A stretch of 64,000 nucleotides of DNA from assembly GCA_964017185.1 (NCBI GenBank), contig OZ024869.1:57810761-57874760 (forward strand), written 5' to 3'. How positions within the stretch are numbered: the stretch's first letter is position 1; each line of letters opens with the position of its first letter. The position numbers and the translations under genes are program-made. Below the pieces are notes generated by a model, which did no database searches, was not told where the DNA came from, and saw nothing but the letters and a program-made list of their open reading frames with translations. Below are positions 24,285 to 34,676 of this stretch, one piece after another. Source of the stretch: Rugalucina vietnamica. Lineage: Eukaryota > Mollusca > Bivalvia > Lucinida > Lucinidae.

Positions 24285-24658
24285 TTTCTTGGCTACTGAT
24301 AGACCTAGAGAGCATAAATAGGTATCAAATGATTGCTTTGGCAATGCTTGATAACCATGTAATAAGACATAAATATCAAACTGACTTCCTGGTGCTCGAA
24401 TATTAATGAGAACTTTATATATTGGAAAACAAATCACAGAAAATGGAGTATGCCAGCATAATTGCTTATATGTCGTCAAACAAAAGCCCTAAAGAGCTTA
24501 ATTTGGTATCAAATGATTGGTATGACAATGTTCTATAACCATGTAATAAGATATATAAACAAACTGGCTATCTTAATGCTCAATATTAAAGAGAACTTCA
24601 GATATTATAGAAAAATAACAGATAAATGAAGGGGGTCTACCAACAAAATTGCGTAATA
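24285..24658 (+). repeat. About 185-bp satellite-like repeats, left part
   Basis: Two modules carry GGTATCAAATGATTG, ACCATGTAATAAGA and GGGGGT(A/C)TACCAACA. The same module continues after the TIR insertion at 25987. Confidence 0.75.
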
Positions 24659-25986
24659 AGTGCTTGCACTAACTTTTTGAATCAGGAAGTCATGACTTCC
24701 ACCCTTTAAGATTTGGAAGTCACAGGCCCAAAATCTGGAAGTCAGAGATTACTTCCGGTGCGGCATGACAAGTGTACATGCACACATTTAATTATTTTGT
24801 CACGGCATCTATTAGACTTCCAAGGTGTATATTCTGTTGTGGTTCTATTTGTTTTATGTTTTAATGTCATTTTTGTACTGTTTGCACATTTGATGCATGT
24901 ATTCGTATGTTTAATTAAGTCTATGTAAGATTGTAATGAGTGGCCACCTTTAGGGAAATAGTCTCTTACTGTGCTCGGGGTATGCATTCTTTGTACCAGT
25001 ATAGTTACAGCTAATTTCTTGATGCACACTTTTAATAAAGTTGATGAATATGTGAAAATTATTATTATTATTATTTCTTTATTATTATACCTATTTTATT
25101 ATTATTATTATTACTAGTATATCTATATTATTTTTATCTTAATTATTATCAGTATATATATTTTATTTTTATTTACATTATTATTAGTATTGTTATTGTC
25201 TAGTAAGTACCTCTCTTGGATATTTTTTATTTGAACAAAAAAAAAGTAAAAGAAAAAAAATGAATAAAATAAATAAATTAAAAAAAATATAATAATAAAA
25301 AAACCTGCTAAGAAAAAATCCACCAAAACTTGTCTTTCATATATCCCCATGTGACAATAAGTAAAGTGGGAAATAGACTAAGATAAAAAAAAAAACAAAG
25401 TTGAAATATTTAAACAATGTGTATTGATTAATTCTGGTGAAATCCCTTGTGAATATTGATATGCTTGCAGTGGACTATTCCAGTTTTACCCAATATTAAT
25501 GGATGAGTCCAAACTAATGCATAGCGGTAAATATTGATCACACTTGACCTAGATCTGTTAATTGTTTTGACACAAAATACTCTCAACACTTAAAATGAGA
25601 CACCTTTACACCCTGAAGGCATGGTCTGCTGTCACTAATCCCTAGATTAACAGTTTTAAGATGGTTTTGCAGCACAATTATAGTCTGGCGTTCGTTGCCG
25701 GTTTAAAGAGGGCTACTGACGAGGGTTCATTACCCGAAATTGCGCAATATAGTCCATACTATCTCCCTTTGAATGTTTTTACTGCTTCCAAAGGATCAAA
25801 CCTTTATATTTTATTCAATACACTGAAATAGGTAAATTTTCATCTCTGCCGATACGTCGCATGCCTTGCTGCAGGGCGTAGGAGGATTTTTGTGGAAGTC
25901 AAATGACGTCTGCTGTGTCATTTTCCGACGTACGGGACTCATTTCAAGACGTAAAAACGCCCAAAACGTCCACTAGTGCAAGCACT
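24659..25986. mobile_element. TIR element inserted in the 185-bp array
   Basis: The ends are perfect 13-bp inverted repeats, AGTGCTTGCACTA and TAGTGCAAGCACT. The element interrupts the 185-bp repeat array. It contains a plus-strand segment resembling a 3' untranslated region ending in AATAAAGTTGATGAAT near 25040, then ATT-rich and A-rich low-complexity DNA. No transposase is visible. Flanking A/T-rich bases do not give a clear target duplication, so the superfamily is open. Confidence 0.55.
25060..25320. repeat. ATT microsatellite and A-rich tract
   Basis: (TTA)n and (ATT)n runs are followed by poly-A-rich sequence. The minus-strand frame rich in F, Y and N over this tract is a composition artefact. 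Confidence 0.85.
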
Positions 25987-27520
25987 ATAATAAATCAAGT
26001 TGAAGCCTTATATCTCTGCAACCAAAAAATTCTAGAGGGCTGAAATTTATATCAAATGATTGATATGATAATGGTTTATAATAATATGATAAGATGCAGA
26101 AAGAATTCGACATTCTTGGGATTCAAATCTTGATGAAATCTTTCAATATTAGAGAAAAATCACAGAACATTGGAGGGGGTATACCTACAGAAATCTTTAT
26201 AGCTCAGCAACCAAAAGCCATTGAGAGCAGAAATTGGTATTAAATAATTGCTATGACAACATTCTAAAACCATGAAATAAGATACATAAATAATCAGACT
26301 TTCGTGTTGTTCGAATATTGATGAATCTTATAATATTAGAGAAAAATCACAGTAAATGGAGGGGGTATACCTACAGAAACGTTTATATCTCAGCAACCAA
26401 AAGCAATAGAGAGCAGAAATTGGTATCAAATAATTGCTATGACAATATCATACAACCGTGTAATAAGGTATACAAACAAGCTGACTTTCTTGTTTCTCAA
26501 ATATTTAAGAAAACTTAAGATATAGGAGAAAAATCACTGGCAAACGAAGGGGGTATACCAATAAAATTGTTAATATCTCAGTGACCAAAAGCTCTAGAGC
26601 GCTGAATTGGTATCAAATGATTGCCATAATAATGTTCTATAAAACTGTGATAAGATGCATAAAAAATCTGACTTTCTTGTTGTTGGAATAGTGATGACAA
26701 CTTTAAATATTAGATAATAATCTCAGAAAAATAGAGGGGGGATACCAATGGAAACGTATATATCTCAGCAACCATAAGTCATAGAGAGCTGAAATTGGTA
26801 TCAAAAGATTGCTATGACAATATTTTATACCTATGTGATAAGAAATATAAACAAGCTGACTTTCTTGTTTCTCAAATATTTAAGGAAACTTAAGATATAG
26901 ATGAAAAATCCTTGGCAAACGAAGTGGGGTATACAAATATAACTGCTAATATCTCAGTGACCAAATGATTGCTAGAATATCAAATGATTGCTAGAATAAT
27001 ATCAAATGATTGCTAGAATAATATTCTATAACCATGTTGTAAGGCACACAAACAATCTGACTTTCTTGTTTTTCGAATATTGATAACAAATTTATATATT
27101 AGTGAAAACCCACATAAGAAAAGATAAATGAAAATTCGACTTTCTTGTTATTTGAATATTGACGAAAACTTAAAATATTTGATAAAAATCACAGAAAAAT
27201 AGAGGGGGTATACCAACTGAAACGTTAATATCTCAGCAACCATAAGTTCTAGAGATCTGAAATTGGTATCAAATGATTGTTATGACAATAATATATAACC
27301 ATGTAATAATATATATGACCAAGCTGACTATCCCGTTGCTCAAATTTAAGAAAATTTAAGATATAAGAGAAAAAACGCAGACACATGCAGGGGAGTATAC
27401 CAATAAAATTGGCAATATCTCAGCAACCAAAAGCTGTAGAGAGCTAAAATTGGTATCAAATGATTGCTACGATCATATTCTATACACAATTGATACAAAA
27501 AGTACCTAAAAGAACTTTAT
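25987..27520 (+). repeat. About 185-bp satellite-like repeats, main block
   Basis: Seven or eight modules begin near ATATCTCAGCAACCAAAAG at about 26010, 26205, 26390, 26575, 26765, 27230 and 27415. Each contains GGTATCAAATGATTGCTATGA and AAAATCACAGAAAA. One module near 26950-27100 is rearranged. Confidence 0.8.
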
Positions 27521-27910
27521 CCCCATCAGAATACCACTGACACTGATGTTTATACAGACAATTGTAAAAGGGCATGAAAATAAGCATTTTTTGCACTAAA
27601 GTGACCTTTGACCTAAGACTGCATTACTTTGTTGTAACAATTGTAACTGATTACACCATACAAATGTATTAGATGTAATTTGGTTTTTTTTTACAAAAAA
27701 AAAAAATGAAAATATTTCATAAGATACTGCTATAATGTTGTAATATCTGCAATTTTGCACTTAGTTGACCTTTGACCTATTTTGGTAACTCTGGGGCAAT
27801 TTCAGACTTGGCATCCACCCTAGCGTGTATTGTAATACATTAAGGCACACATTGGGCATGGATGCCAAAATGTACTCAAAAATGCCAACAGAAAAATATT
27901 TGGGGGGCTT

Positions 27911-29170
27911 GGGAGGCCAACTACCCAGTCCCCGCAACAGAATGCAAACTCCATATATAGCCATATAACAGGTGACAGGTCGACAGATTGACAGGTCGAC
28001 AGGTCGACAATTGAGAGGTCGACGGAAGTGAAAGAATTGCACATGGGATACCTGAGTGCTACGCTGTCCTCATTTGACTGTTTATGGGACCTGTTGACCT
28101 GTCAACCTGTCGACATGTCAACCTGTCATCCTATAAACGGGAGTGAAAGAATTGCGCATGCGTGCAAAACATGGACAGTTATAGGGAAGGATGTAGGTAA
28201 AGGTCAATGGAGTAGGCATTGATTCACAACGGAATGCCTGGGGGCAAGCCCCCCAGACCCCCCGCAACAGAGTGGATACTCCATATATAGCCATGTTACA
28301 GGATCAGGTAAGCAGTAGTATCGGACAACAGGTAGATATTACTATACAACTATAATGTGACTGTTGATGGGATACCTGGGAGCTTGGCTGATCTCATTTG
28401 ACTATATATGGGACCTGTCGACCTGTCAACCTGTCGACCTGTCATCCTATAAACGGGCAGATAAAGCAACCATAGGGAAAACTGTAGGTTAAGTTCAATG
28501 GAGTAGGCATTGATTCACAACGGAATGCCTGGGGGCAGCCCCCAGACCCTTGCAACATAATGTAAACTCCATATATAGCCATGTTACAGGTGACAGGTTG
28601 ACAGGTCCACAGGTCGACGGAAGTGAAAGAATTGCGCATGCGTGCAAACCATGGACAATCATAGGAAGGGTTGTAGGTAAAGTTCAATGGAGTAGGCATT
28701 GGTTCACAACGGAATGCCTAGGGGGCAAGCACGGAATGTCTAGGGGCCAAGCCCCTCATACTCCCAGCAACAGAATGCATACTCCATATAAAGCAATGTT
28801 ACAGGATGAGGTAAGCAGTAGTATCGGATGACAGGTAGATATTTAAATACAACTATCATGTGACTGTATATGGGATATCTGAGTGCTAGGCTGTTCTCAT
28901 TTGACTGTTTATGAGATCTGTCGACCTGTCGACCTGTCAACCTGTCATCCTATAAACGAGAGTGAAATAATTGCGCATGCGTGCAAAACATGGGCAGTTT
29001 TAGGGAAGGATGTAGGTAAAGGTCAATGGAGTAGGCATTGATTCTTAACGTAATGCCTGGGGGGCAAGCCCCCCCCAGACCCCCCCGCAACAGAATGGAT
29101 ACTCCATATATAGCCATGTTACAAAATCAGGAGGTAAGCAGTAGTATCGGACAACAGGTAGATATCACGG
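27911..29170. repeat. GTCGAC minisatellite repeats, right block, mixed orientation
   Basis: Units share GCGCATGCGTGCAAAACATGG, CAATGGAGTAGGCATTG and GCAAGCCCCCCAGAC text with the left block. Here forward runs (ACAGGTCGACAGG at about 27970) alternate with reversed runs (GACCTGTCGACCTGTCAACC at about 28090, 28410 and 28915). Local hairpins are therefore possible. Unit length is about 400 bp. Confidence 0.75.
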
Positions 29171-29208
29171 CATTTTCACGGCATGCAAGACCAATTTAAA
29201 TCGTGTGC

Positions 29209-29261
<53 letters not shown>

Positions 29262-29262
29262 C
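29209..29262 (+). repeat. (GA)n microsatellite
   Basis: About 27 GA dinucleotides with one A interruption. A T-run follows near 29317-29340. Confidence 0.95.
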
Positions 29263-29660
29263 ACCCAACTGGCGGCTTACGACGATATTCCCGGCTTTTC
29301 CCTTTTTCCTTTTCCCATTTTTTTTTTTTTTTTTTTTTTTATCAAACACGGCTCATATAATTTTAACGTTGATATCTGATTTCTACCGTGTAAATATTTC
29401 ATCTTTTTATATTTCTAATTCCGCACGGGAAGAAACGCTAAAAAATTACCATGGAGATATTATAGCTTCATGAAAATACTAATAATACTAAAATACAAAC
29501 AAGCACCAATAATAATTATTAATGAAAAAAGATATTTGGAAATTAATTTGTTATGAATAAGTAATATTTTGACATTATTTTACACTTTTATCTCAGAGAC
29601 TTTTATATATAAAAACATTACAATTCATTACACATTCATTGACCGGAGGTTAGCTGCTCC

Positions 29661-31304
29661 GGGTGCTGGTCAACTCGTACTTTTTTTTTCTCGTACTGTG
29701 GTCGACTCGTACTAAAAAAACTCGTACCGCATTTTACCTTAGTCAACTCGTACTTTTTACTTTGGTCAACTCGTACTTTATAATTGGTTAAGTCGTACTT
29801 TTGCCAAATCGCACCCCTTTTGTTATCTTGAGGTTAATTAGAGTAGATAATTGTATCCAATTATGGAGCAATCAGTGAGTCTTTGTTGGGGGTTAGACTA
29901 CGTTTTTCAGACATAAAAGCAAGTAAGAATTTATTCATATATCTAATTCTTGCACAACTGGTTACAAAGATCAAAGCAACTTCATAAAATGTACAATAAT
30001 AGCTTTATTAGCATTATGTTCTACTGAAGTTTAAACAAATAATAATAAAATGTCAAACTAATAAATGTGTAATGCAAGTAATCATACAAATAATCTTGTT
30101 TTTTCTTGGATTAATATTTTTCGTGTTTATAAAACAATTTGGAGGGCACAATTTTAAAATTAATTTGTTTCTAGCTAAAACGGTTTTGCAAAAATGAAAA
30201 GTGCGTTTTCTAAGATACAAAAAAAAAATGTTTAATTCTAAATAAAAAGTTTTAATGCCAGCACAAGCAAGTTTACAACCGTTAAAATGATAAAAGCACA
30301 CAGCTGAGTTATAAATTTGCTAAAATTATTTGATAACACAACCTTAAAATGAGTTAATTTATAGCTTAAACATTAAAAGTTAGTTTCTAAGGTATTTATT
30401 GATTTATCACTAAATAAAATAAAATATAGTTCATGCAAGATTATGTACAGCATTTAAAAATGATATTTAGCACATGATTGAGTAACACAGTGACAGTTGC
30501 CTATGCAAACGAATTCGACCCCAATGTATTTTTAACACAAGGATGAGCTAGTTAAGAAACCTCAGTCCACAACGTTCCGTTGTGCACAGACCTTGATGGT
30601 TCTATTTGATCAAAACAATTTCCGATTAAATAAAACAGGATTACACATGGTGGACATGTGGTGAGTGCATCCGAACTCGATCTTGACGTCACGGGGGTGC
30701 CATGATGTCACGGCGCGCGCTTTGGCGCGTGAGCATGGAAAGCTGCTTTCTAATTTGCAAGCTTAGAGTTAAGGTCCAAACTTGGGCGCAAATACGTTAG
30801 CTGACATGTGTGAATCTCACAGAAATTATGGATTTAAAGCAGGAAATCAGAGACTTTTCTTACAGAACAGCATCTTGAGTCAAAATTTAATATCTCTATG
30901 AACAGTATGCGAAGTGAGCGTGGGCAGGCTTTAGCTTTTCAAAGCGAATTTCGTGTTTTGAAAATGATGTGTAAAGTAAAGCATTTTCCCGGTTAGTACA
31001 CGCAGGGCACTGAGGCTGTGTGACATTCGGAATGCTACTGTGTATACATGGAGATTGTAAACAACAGCTGAAGGTCTGAGTCTCGGGTTTGAGTTTCAAC
31101 CCTACTCTTTGTATACGTCATGCATGTAGTGCTTGTGGTTACATCTTTTTTCATGAAAAGGCACAATAAAATGCAAAACATCATATTTGTCAAATAAATA
31201 CTCATAAAATATATAAGATTATTTCAAAAGTACGAGTTGACCAAAAAAAAAGTACGAGTTGACTAAAGGTACGAGTTTACGTCAATACGAGTTGACCATA
31301 ACCC
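29661..31304. mobile_element. TIR DNA transposon with 9-bp target duplication
   Basis: The termini GGGTGCTGGTCAACTCG and (inverted) GGGTTATGGTCAACTCG are immediately flanked on both sides by AGCTGCTCC (29652-29660 and 31305-31313). Inside each end are further GGTCAACTCGTACTTT subrepeats, likely transposase-binding sites. A 9-bp duplication and GGG termini fit MULE/MuDR-like elements best; Merlin-like is an alternative. No transposase frame is seen in the 1.64 kb, so it is non-autonomous. Its right end lies just upstream of the putative host promoter. Confidence 0.75.
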
Positions 31305-31379
31305 AGCTGCTCCACTGCATAGTCATGAGACACTTCTATTTTATGGAAGATATGGAATGGTCTATGACCGGAGGTCGCT

Positions 31380-31518
31380 TTTTGCCACCCGGAAGTGAAA
31401 AGAGGTCACGTGAAAGTCACATGATTTACCTGTATTTTTATAGACCACGTGGTTTGTGACGTATTGTTTGTACCTGTGTATTGCGAGCGAAACGACCAAG
31501 ACTCCGATTAATGCTGAC
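31380..31518 (+). promoter_or_regulatory. Putative TATA-less promoter with ETS and E-box sites
   Basis: CCGGAAGTG (31389-31397) is a consensus ETS/GABP site. GTCACGTGA (about 31405) and CCACGTGG (about 31446) are E-boxes, and GTGACGTA (about 31456) resembles a CRE. They cluster within 70 bp, right before the first in-frame ATG at 31519. Such clusters mark housekeeping promoters in animals. No TATA box is seen. Confidence 0.5.
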
Positions 31519-31584
31519 ATGCAGTTGCAGTTTTACTTAAGGCACAGAGTTGTCATTCAATATCCTAATTACCACGTATTGTAT
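31519..31584 (+). CDS. Unrecognised host gene, exon 1 (coding part)
   Basis: The ATG at 31519 opens 22 codons starting MQLQFYLRHRVV and ending PNYHVLY. They stop exactly at a consensus donor, GTAAGT (31585). It is the first in-frame ATG after the ETS/E-box cluster. The exon ends on a codon boundary, which is what exon 2 at 35921 needs. I do not recognise the protein. The call rests on the start, the perfect donor and the phase match, not on similarity. Confidence 0.5.
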
Positions 31585-31618
31585 GTAAGTGTTTTGTTTG
31601 TTTTCGTTTTCTTGTTAC

Positions 31619-31690
31619 TCCCATCAATCAATTTCTGATTATTCTTGGGAGGTGTACATTGTACACTCTGGTGTGTTTGCAAAATGAGAA
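31619..31690 (-). mobile_element. SINE 3' tail fragment
   Basis: It matches the tail of the SINE at 7085-7402. Shared pieces include CAATTTCTGATTATTCTTGG, GAGGTGTACATTGTACACTC and GTGTGTTTGCA. The SINE head and body are missing here. It abuts a LINE 3' end. Confidence 0.7.
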
Positions 31691-31786
31691 TTAGAATCAG
31701 AATAGTTTACTGGTGAAACGTCAAACAGACAATACCACACCAGGGAGTCTTTAGGTAAAAAAAAAAAGTGATGATCTAAGGGATAT
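31688..31786 (-). mobile_element. LINE 3'-end fragment, same family as LINE C
   Basis: On the minus strand CACCAGTAAACTATTCTGATTC and the preceding CTCCCTGGTG text match the 3' end of LINE C near 34460-34520. Only about 100 bp remain, as expected for heavy 5' truncation. The MITE at 31796 was inserted next to it. Confidence 0.65.
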
Positions 31787-31795
31787 GAGCCTATC

Positions 31796-32368
31796 GGGTG
31801 CGTTCCTTTACCGGAATGGACCGGAATGGACATGATTACCGGAATGGACTACCGGAATGGACATTATGCTATAGCCTTGGGTGCTTTAAATGTATTTTAT
31901 CTGCATAATATGTACTTCTGTAGTCATGTGAATAGTTTGCATAAAATAAAATTCATCTCAATATAGCAAAATTGGCTCCCAATGGTGGTTAGGGTAGCTT
32001 AGTGGTGGGGTCCGGGGTAGGGTCACTTTTCAGAAGTTTCTTTGATTGAAATGTATAGAGATCATGAGTGGTTGTTCTATAGCAAACACAGGGGTGAATA
32101 GAAGTAGAAATGAGAATAATGTGCTGGCACTGTGACAGATATAAGTATATAGGAGTGCCCGACCTAGGCTATCCGATGGTATGAAACACAACTTAACCTA
32201 ACTTAAACCACGTGATTCTCAAACTAATCACCGTATGTGTATATTCTAGGCCAATCTGTCTTCATAAACCAAATCAAAAGTACTCGAGGACACATATAAA
32301 TGTCCATTCCGGTAGTCCATTCCGGTAATCAGGCCCATTCCGGTCCATTCCGGTAAAGGAACGCACCG
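31796..32368. mobile_element. 573-bp MITE with 70-bp TIRs and 9-bp target duplication
   Basis: The ends read GGTGCGTTCCTTTACCGG inward from both sides. Repeated ACCGGAATGGAC boxes extend the inverted repeat to about 70 bp. GAGCCTATC flanks both sides (31787-31795 and 32369-32377). There is no coding capacity. The 9-bp duplication suggests mobilisation by a MULE-like transposase; an 8-bp hAT-type duplication with a chance extra base is the alternative. Confidence 0.82.
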
Positions 32369-32485
32369 GAGCCTATCTAATTTGACGCACCTTTGTCAGT
32401 TTGTGTTTCTGCCACTTTAGAGCTACCATAGCTTATTCTTTTGTGAAACAGCTGTTAAGGCCAGTTGTTATAAGTATATCATTTC

Positions 32486-32798
32486 CTTGGATCCAATAAA
32501 TCCTGGATAGGTAACTGCGGTATATTTATGGTATTTATTGGAAATATGTGGTCTGTTTTCAGCTTTTTTGACAGAAAATCACTAGATTTTGGTAAAAATG
32601 AAGGGAAAAATTCCATTTGCATTCTAAGTAACTTAAAAATTTTGATCAAACATGATAAACACCTCTTATTAGAGCCTTAGTTGTCACTTAAACTCGTTTT
32701 AGACCATCCTAATGTGTTTAGTGATACTTAAAATCAAGCAGAGACAACATGAATTGACACTCGCTTTAGTGCCTTATCCGGATTATTTTGGATCCGAG
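32486..32798. mobile_element. GGATCC-ended TIR repeat, short copy
   Basis: It begins CTTGGATCCAATAAATCC and ends GGATTATTTTGGATCCGAG, which are inverted relatives. The interior matches 37164-37945 (CAGCTTTTTTGA.AGAAAATCA, AGAGCCTTAGTTGT, ATCAAGCAGAGACAAC). This copy lacks about 480 bp present in the other. Confidence 0.65.
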
Positions 32799-32904
32799 TC
32801 AACTCTTAACTGTTATATCTAAGTAGGCCCCTTACTAAAGGGAAATGTGTGTGTGTGTGTGGGGGGGGGGAATATTGAATCGGGGTTGTTTCGGCCCTGG
32901 GTCG

Positions 32905-34524
32905 AATGCATAATATTGTGGTCACAAAGGAAGGGGTGACCAAACTTCTCAAAGGTCTAAACCCCTCTAAAGCCTTAGGGCCTGATGAGCTTCATCCCAG
33001 AGTCCTAAAGGAACTGGCTGTGGAATTAGGGCCGGTATTCGCCCATCTCTTCCAGCAGTCAATTGATACAGGTGAAATTCCTAAAGAATGGTCTCTTGCT
33101 AATATTTGCCCCCTGTTTAAGAAGGGCGACAGGTCACTTGCCCGCAATTACCGCCCTGTTTCTTTGACATGCATTCCTTGTAAGCTTCTTGAACATATTG
33201 TATGCTCAAATATTATGGCCCATCTTGATGAACATGAACTCTTGTCGGACAGGCAACACGCATTTAGGAAATGGCATAGCTGTGAAACTCAGTTGACTAC
33301 AGTGATAAATGACTGGGCCAAAATCTTAGACAAAAAAGGCCAGGGCGACACTTTTATACTCGATTTTGAAAAGGCTTTTGATACTCCTCCCCATGAACTC
33401 CTTAAAAGCAAATTGTTTAGCTATGGAATAGGTGGAACAACACTGAATTGGATAAATGCTTTCCTTTGTTTCCGACAACAAAGGGTAGTGGTTAATGGTA
33501 TTAAATCGGATTGGGCTCCAGTTGTGTCGGGTGTCCCTCAGGGCACCGTTCTCGGCCCATTGCTGTTTTCCTTGTATATAAATGACATCTCAGCAGATAT
33601 TGAGTCTGAAATAAGACTCTTTGCTGATGATTGTGTTTGCTATCGTGAAATCAAGAATGAAGAGGATACATTGAAACTTCAGAGAGACATTGATCGTTTA
33701 GGCAGTTGGGCTAGGAAATGGAGAATGAGATTTCAACCCGTCAAATGCAACATGATGCAGCTGACAAATAAACGGTCTAGTAAGATACAGGCTAACTACA
33801 CCCTTGAGGGCACTGTACTGGAAAATGTTGAAAGCATAAAATACCTGGGTGTAACTATCACAAATGATTTGAAATGGAATACTCATATTTCCAATGTCTG
33901 TACAAAGGCTAACAGAACTCTCGGATTCTTAAGGAGAAATTTGTATTCTTGTCCCCCACATGTGAAAGAAGCAGCTTATAAAGGACTGATGCGGCCGGTC
34001 TTGGAATATGGAAGCTCAGTTTGGGACCCTCACACTCATGGCCTCCAGGAAGAACTGGAAAAGGTACAAAATCGTGCGGCAAGGTTTGTGACGGGAAATT
34101 ATGTTTTTGAAACTGGGAGCATGACTGGCATTTTAGGTCAACTGAAATGGGAATCTCTTAAGAAAAGGAGGAAGGATAGTAGACTTATATTGCTATACAA
34201 AGGTCTAAAGGGTAAAGCCAGAATACCCACAGATGACCTTATCCCAAAGAATAGGCGTTGTAGAAATCAACACTCTTTGGCTTTTCAGATACCTTCAGCT
34301 AGCAAAGAAGCGTACAAAAGTAGTTTCTTTCCACAGACTATCAGGGACTGGAATGACCTCCCTGATTCACTTATCTCCTCTGCTGAAATGTCTGATGACT
34401 GTGTGTCCAAGTTCGCTACACTCATGCGTTCAAGGGACTAATTTCTCCCCCATCCGAACCCCCTGGTGAAATAATGTCATTTGGCGTGTCACCAGTAAAC
34501 TATTCAGATTCTATTCAGATTCAG
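32905..34524 (+). mobile_element. LINE C, 5'-truncated CR1/jockey-group retrotransposon
   Basis: The copy holds a complete 511-codon open frame starting in the RT domain, then a short 3' end with the ATTCAGATTCT duplication. The endonuclease is missing through 5' truncation. GGTCG occurs just before the start and just after the end, a possible short target duplication. It splits a GTTTCGGCC minisatellite and lies in intron 1 of the host gene. Confidence 0.8.
32906..34441 (+). CDS. LINE C reverse transcriptase, open frame
   Basis: The 511 codons contain the non-LTR RT boxes: GPDELHPRVLK (about residue 25), NICPLFKKGD and NYRPVSLT (fingers), FILDFEKAFD (about 150-159, first catalytic aspartate), SGVPQGTVLGPLLFSLYIND (about 207), LFADDC (about 238-242, catalytic FADD) and IKYLGVTI (about 313). 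After the palm come VLEYGSSVWDPH and a C-terminal WNDLP..LI motif, normal for CR1/jockey-type proteins. All catalytic aspartates are present and there is no stop, so the copy looks young. It starts inside the domain, so this is a truncated protein whose first methionine is not the family's start. Confidence 0.85.
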   Translation: MHNIVVTKEGVTKLLKGLNPSKALGPDELHPRVLKELAVELGPVFAHLFQQSIDTGEIPKEWSLANICPLFKKGDRSLARNYRPVSLTCIPCKLLEHIVCSNIMAHLDEHELLSDRQHAFRKWHSCETQLTTVINDWAKILDKKGQGDTFILDFEKAFDTPPHELLKSKLFSYGIGGTTLNWINAFLCFRQQRVVVNGIKSDWAPVVSGVPQGTVLGPLLFSLYINDISADIESEIRLFADDCVCYREIKNEEDTLKLQRDIDRLGSWARKWRMRFQPVKCNMMQLTNKRSSKIQANYTLEGTVLENVESIKYLGVTITNDLKWNTHISNVCTKANRTLGFLRRNLYSCPPHVKEAAYKGLMRPVLEYGSSVWDPHTHGLQEELEKVQNRAARFVTGNYVFETGSMTGILGQLKWESLKKRRKDSRLILLYKGLKGKARIPTDDLIPKNRRCRNQHSLAFQIPSASKEAYKSSFFPQTIRDWNDLPDSLISSAEMSDDCVSKFATLMRSRD

Positions 34525-34660
34525 GTCGTATCGGCCTGAGTCGTTTCGGCCTGGGTCGTTTCGGCCAATTTTGGGGGTTGGTCATTTCGGCCCTGGTGTG
34601 TGGGTTGTTTCAGCCAATTTTCAGGGTGAGTCGATTCGGCCCTGTATCGGGAATATTGTG
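34525..34660 (+). repeat. GTCGTTTCGGCC minisatellite
   Basis: Six or seven imperfect copies of GGGTCGTTTCGGCC alternate with AATTTT.GGG. One copy (GGTTGTTTCGGCCCTGGG) lies before LINE C at 32884, so the LINE landed inside the array. Confidence 0.75.
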
Positions 34661-34676
34661 TCAGTTTTTGTTTGGG

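Larger units (their letters stand above)
22990..27910. repeat. Composite inverted-repeat block with internal satellites
   Basis: The left arm, starting GTTGGCATTTTTGAGTACATT (about 23033) and GGTGGATGCCAAGTCTG (about 23104), reappears inverted at about 27790-27890 as CAGACTTGGCATCCACC and AATGTACTCAAAAATGCCAAC. Between the arms lie the roughly 177-bp repeats, the dispersed module shared with 3.9-4.6 kb, roughly 185-bp repeats and a 1.3-kb TIR insertion. The whole sits between direct copies of the GTCGAC repeat. It may be one large foldback element inserted in that array; this is inference. Confidence 0.5.

Noticed and set aside
29183-29473. 96-codon frame with a run of RE repeats
   Set aside because: It is the translation of a GA microsatellite followed by a T-run.
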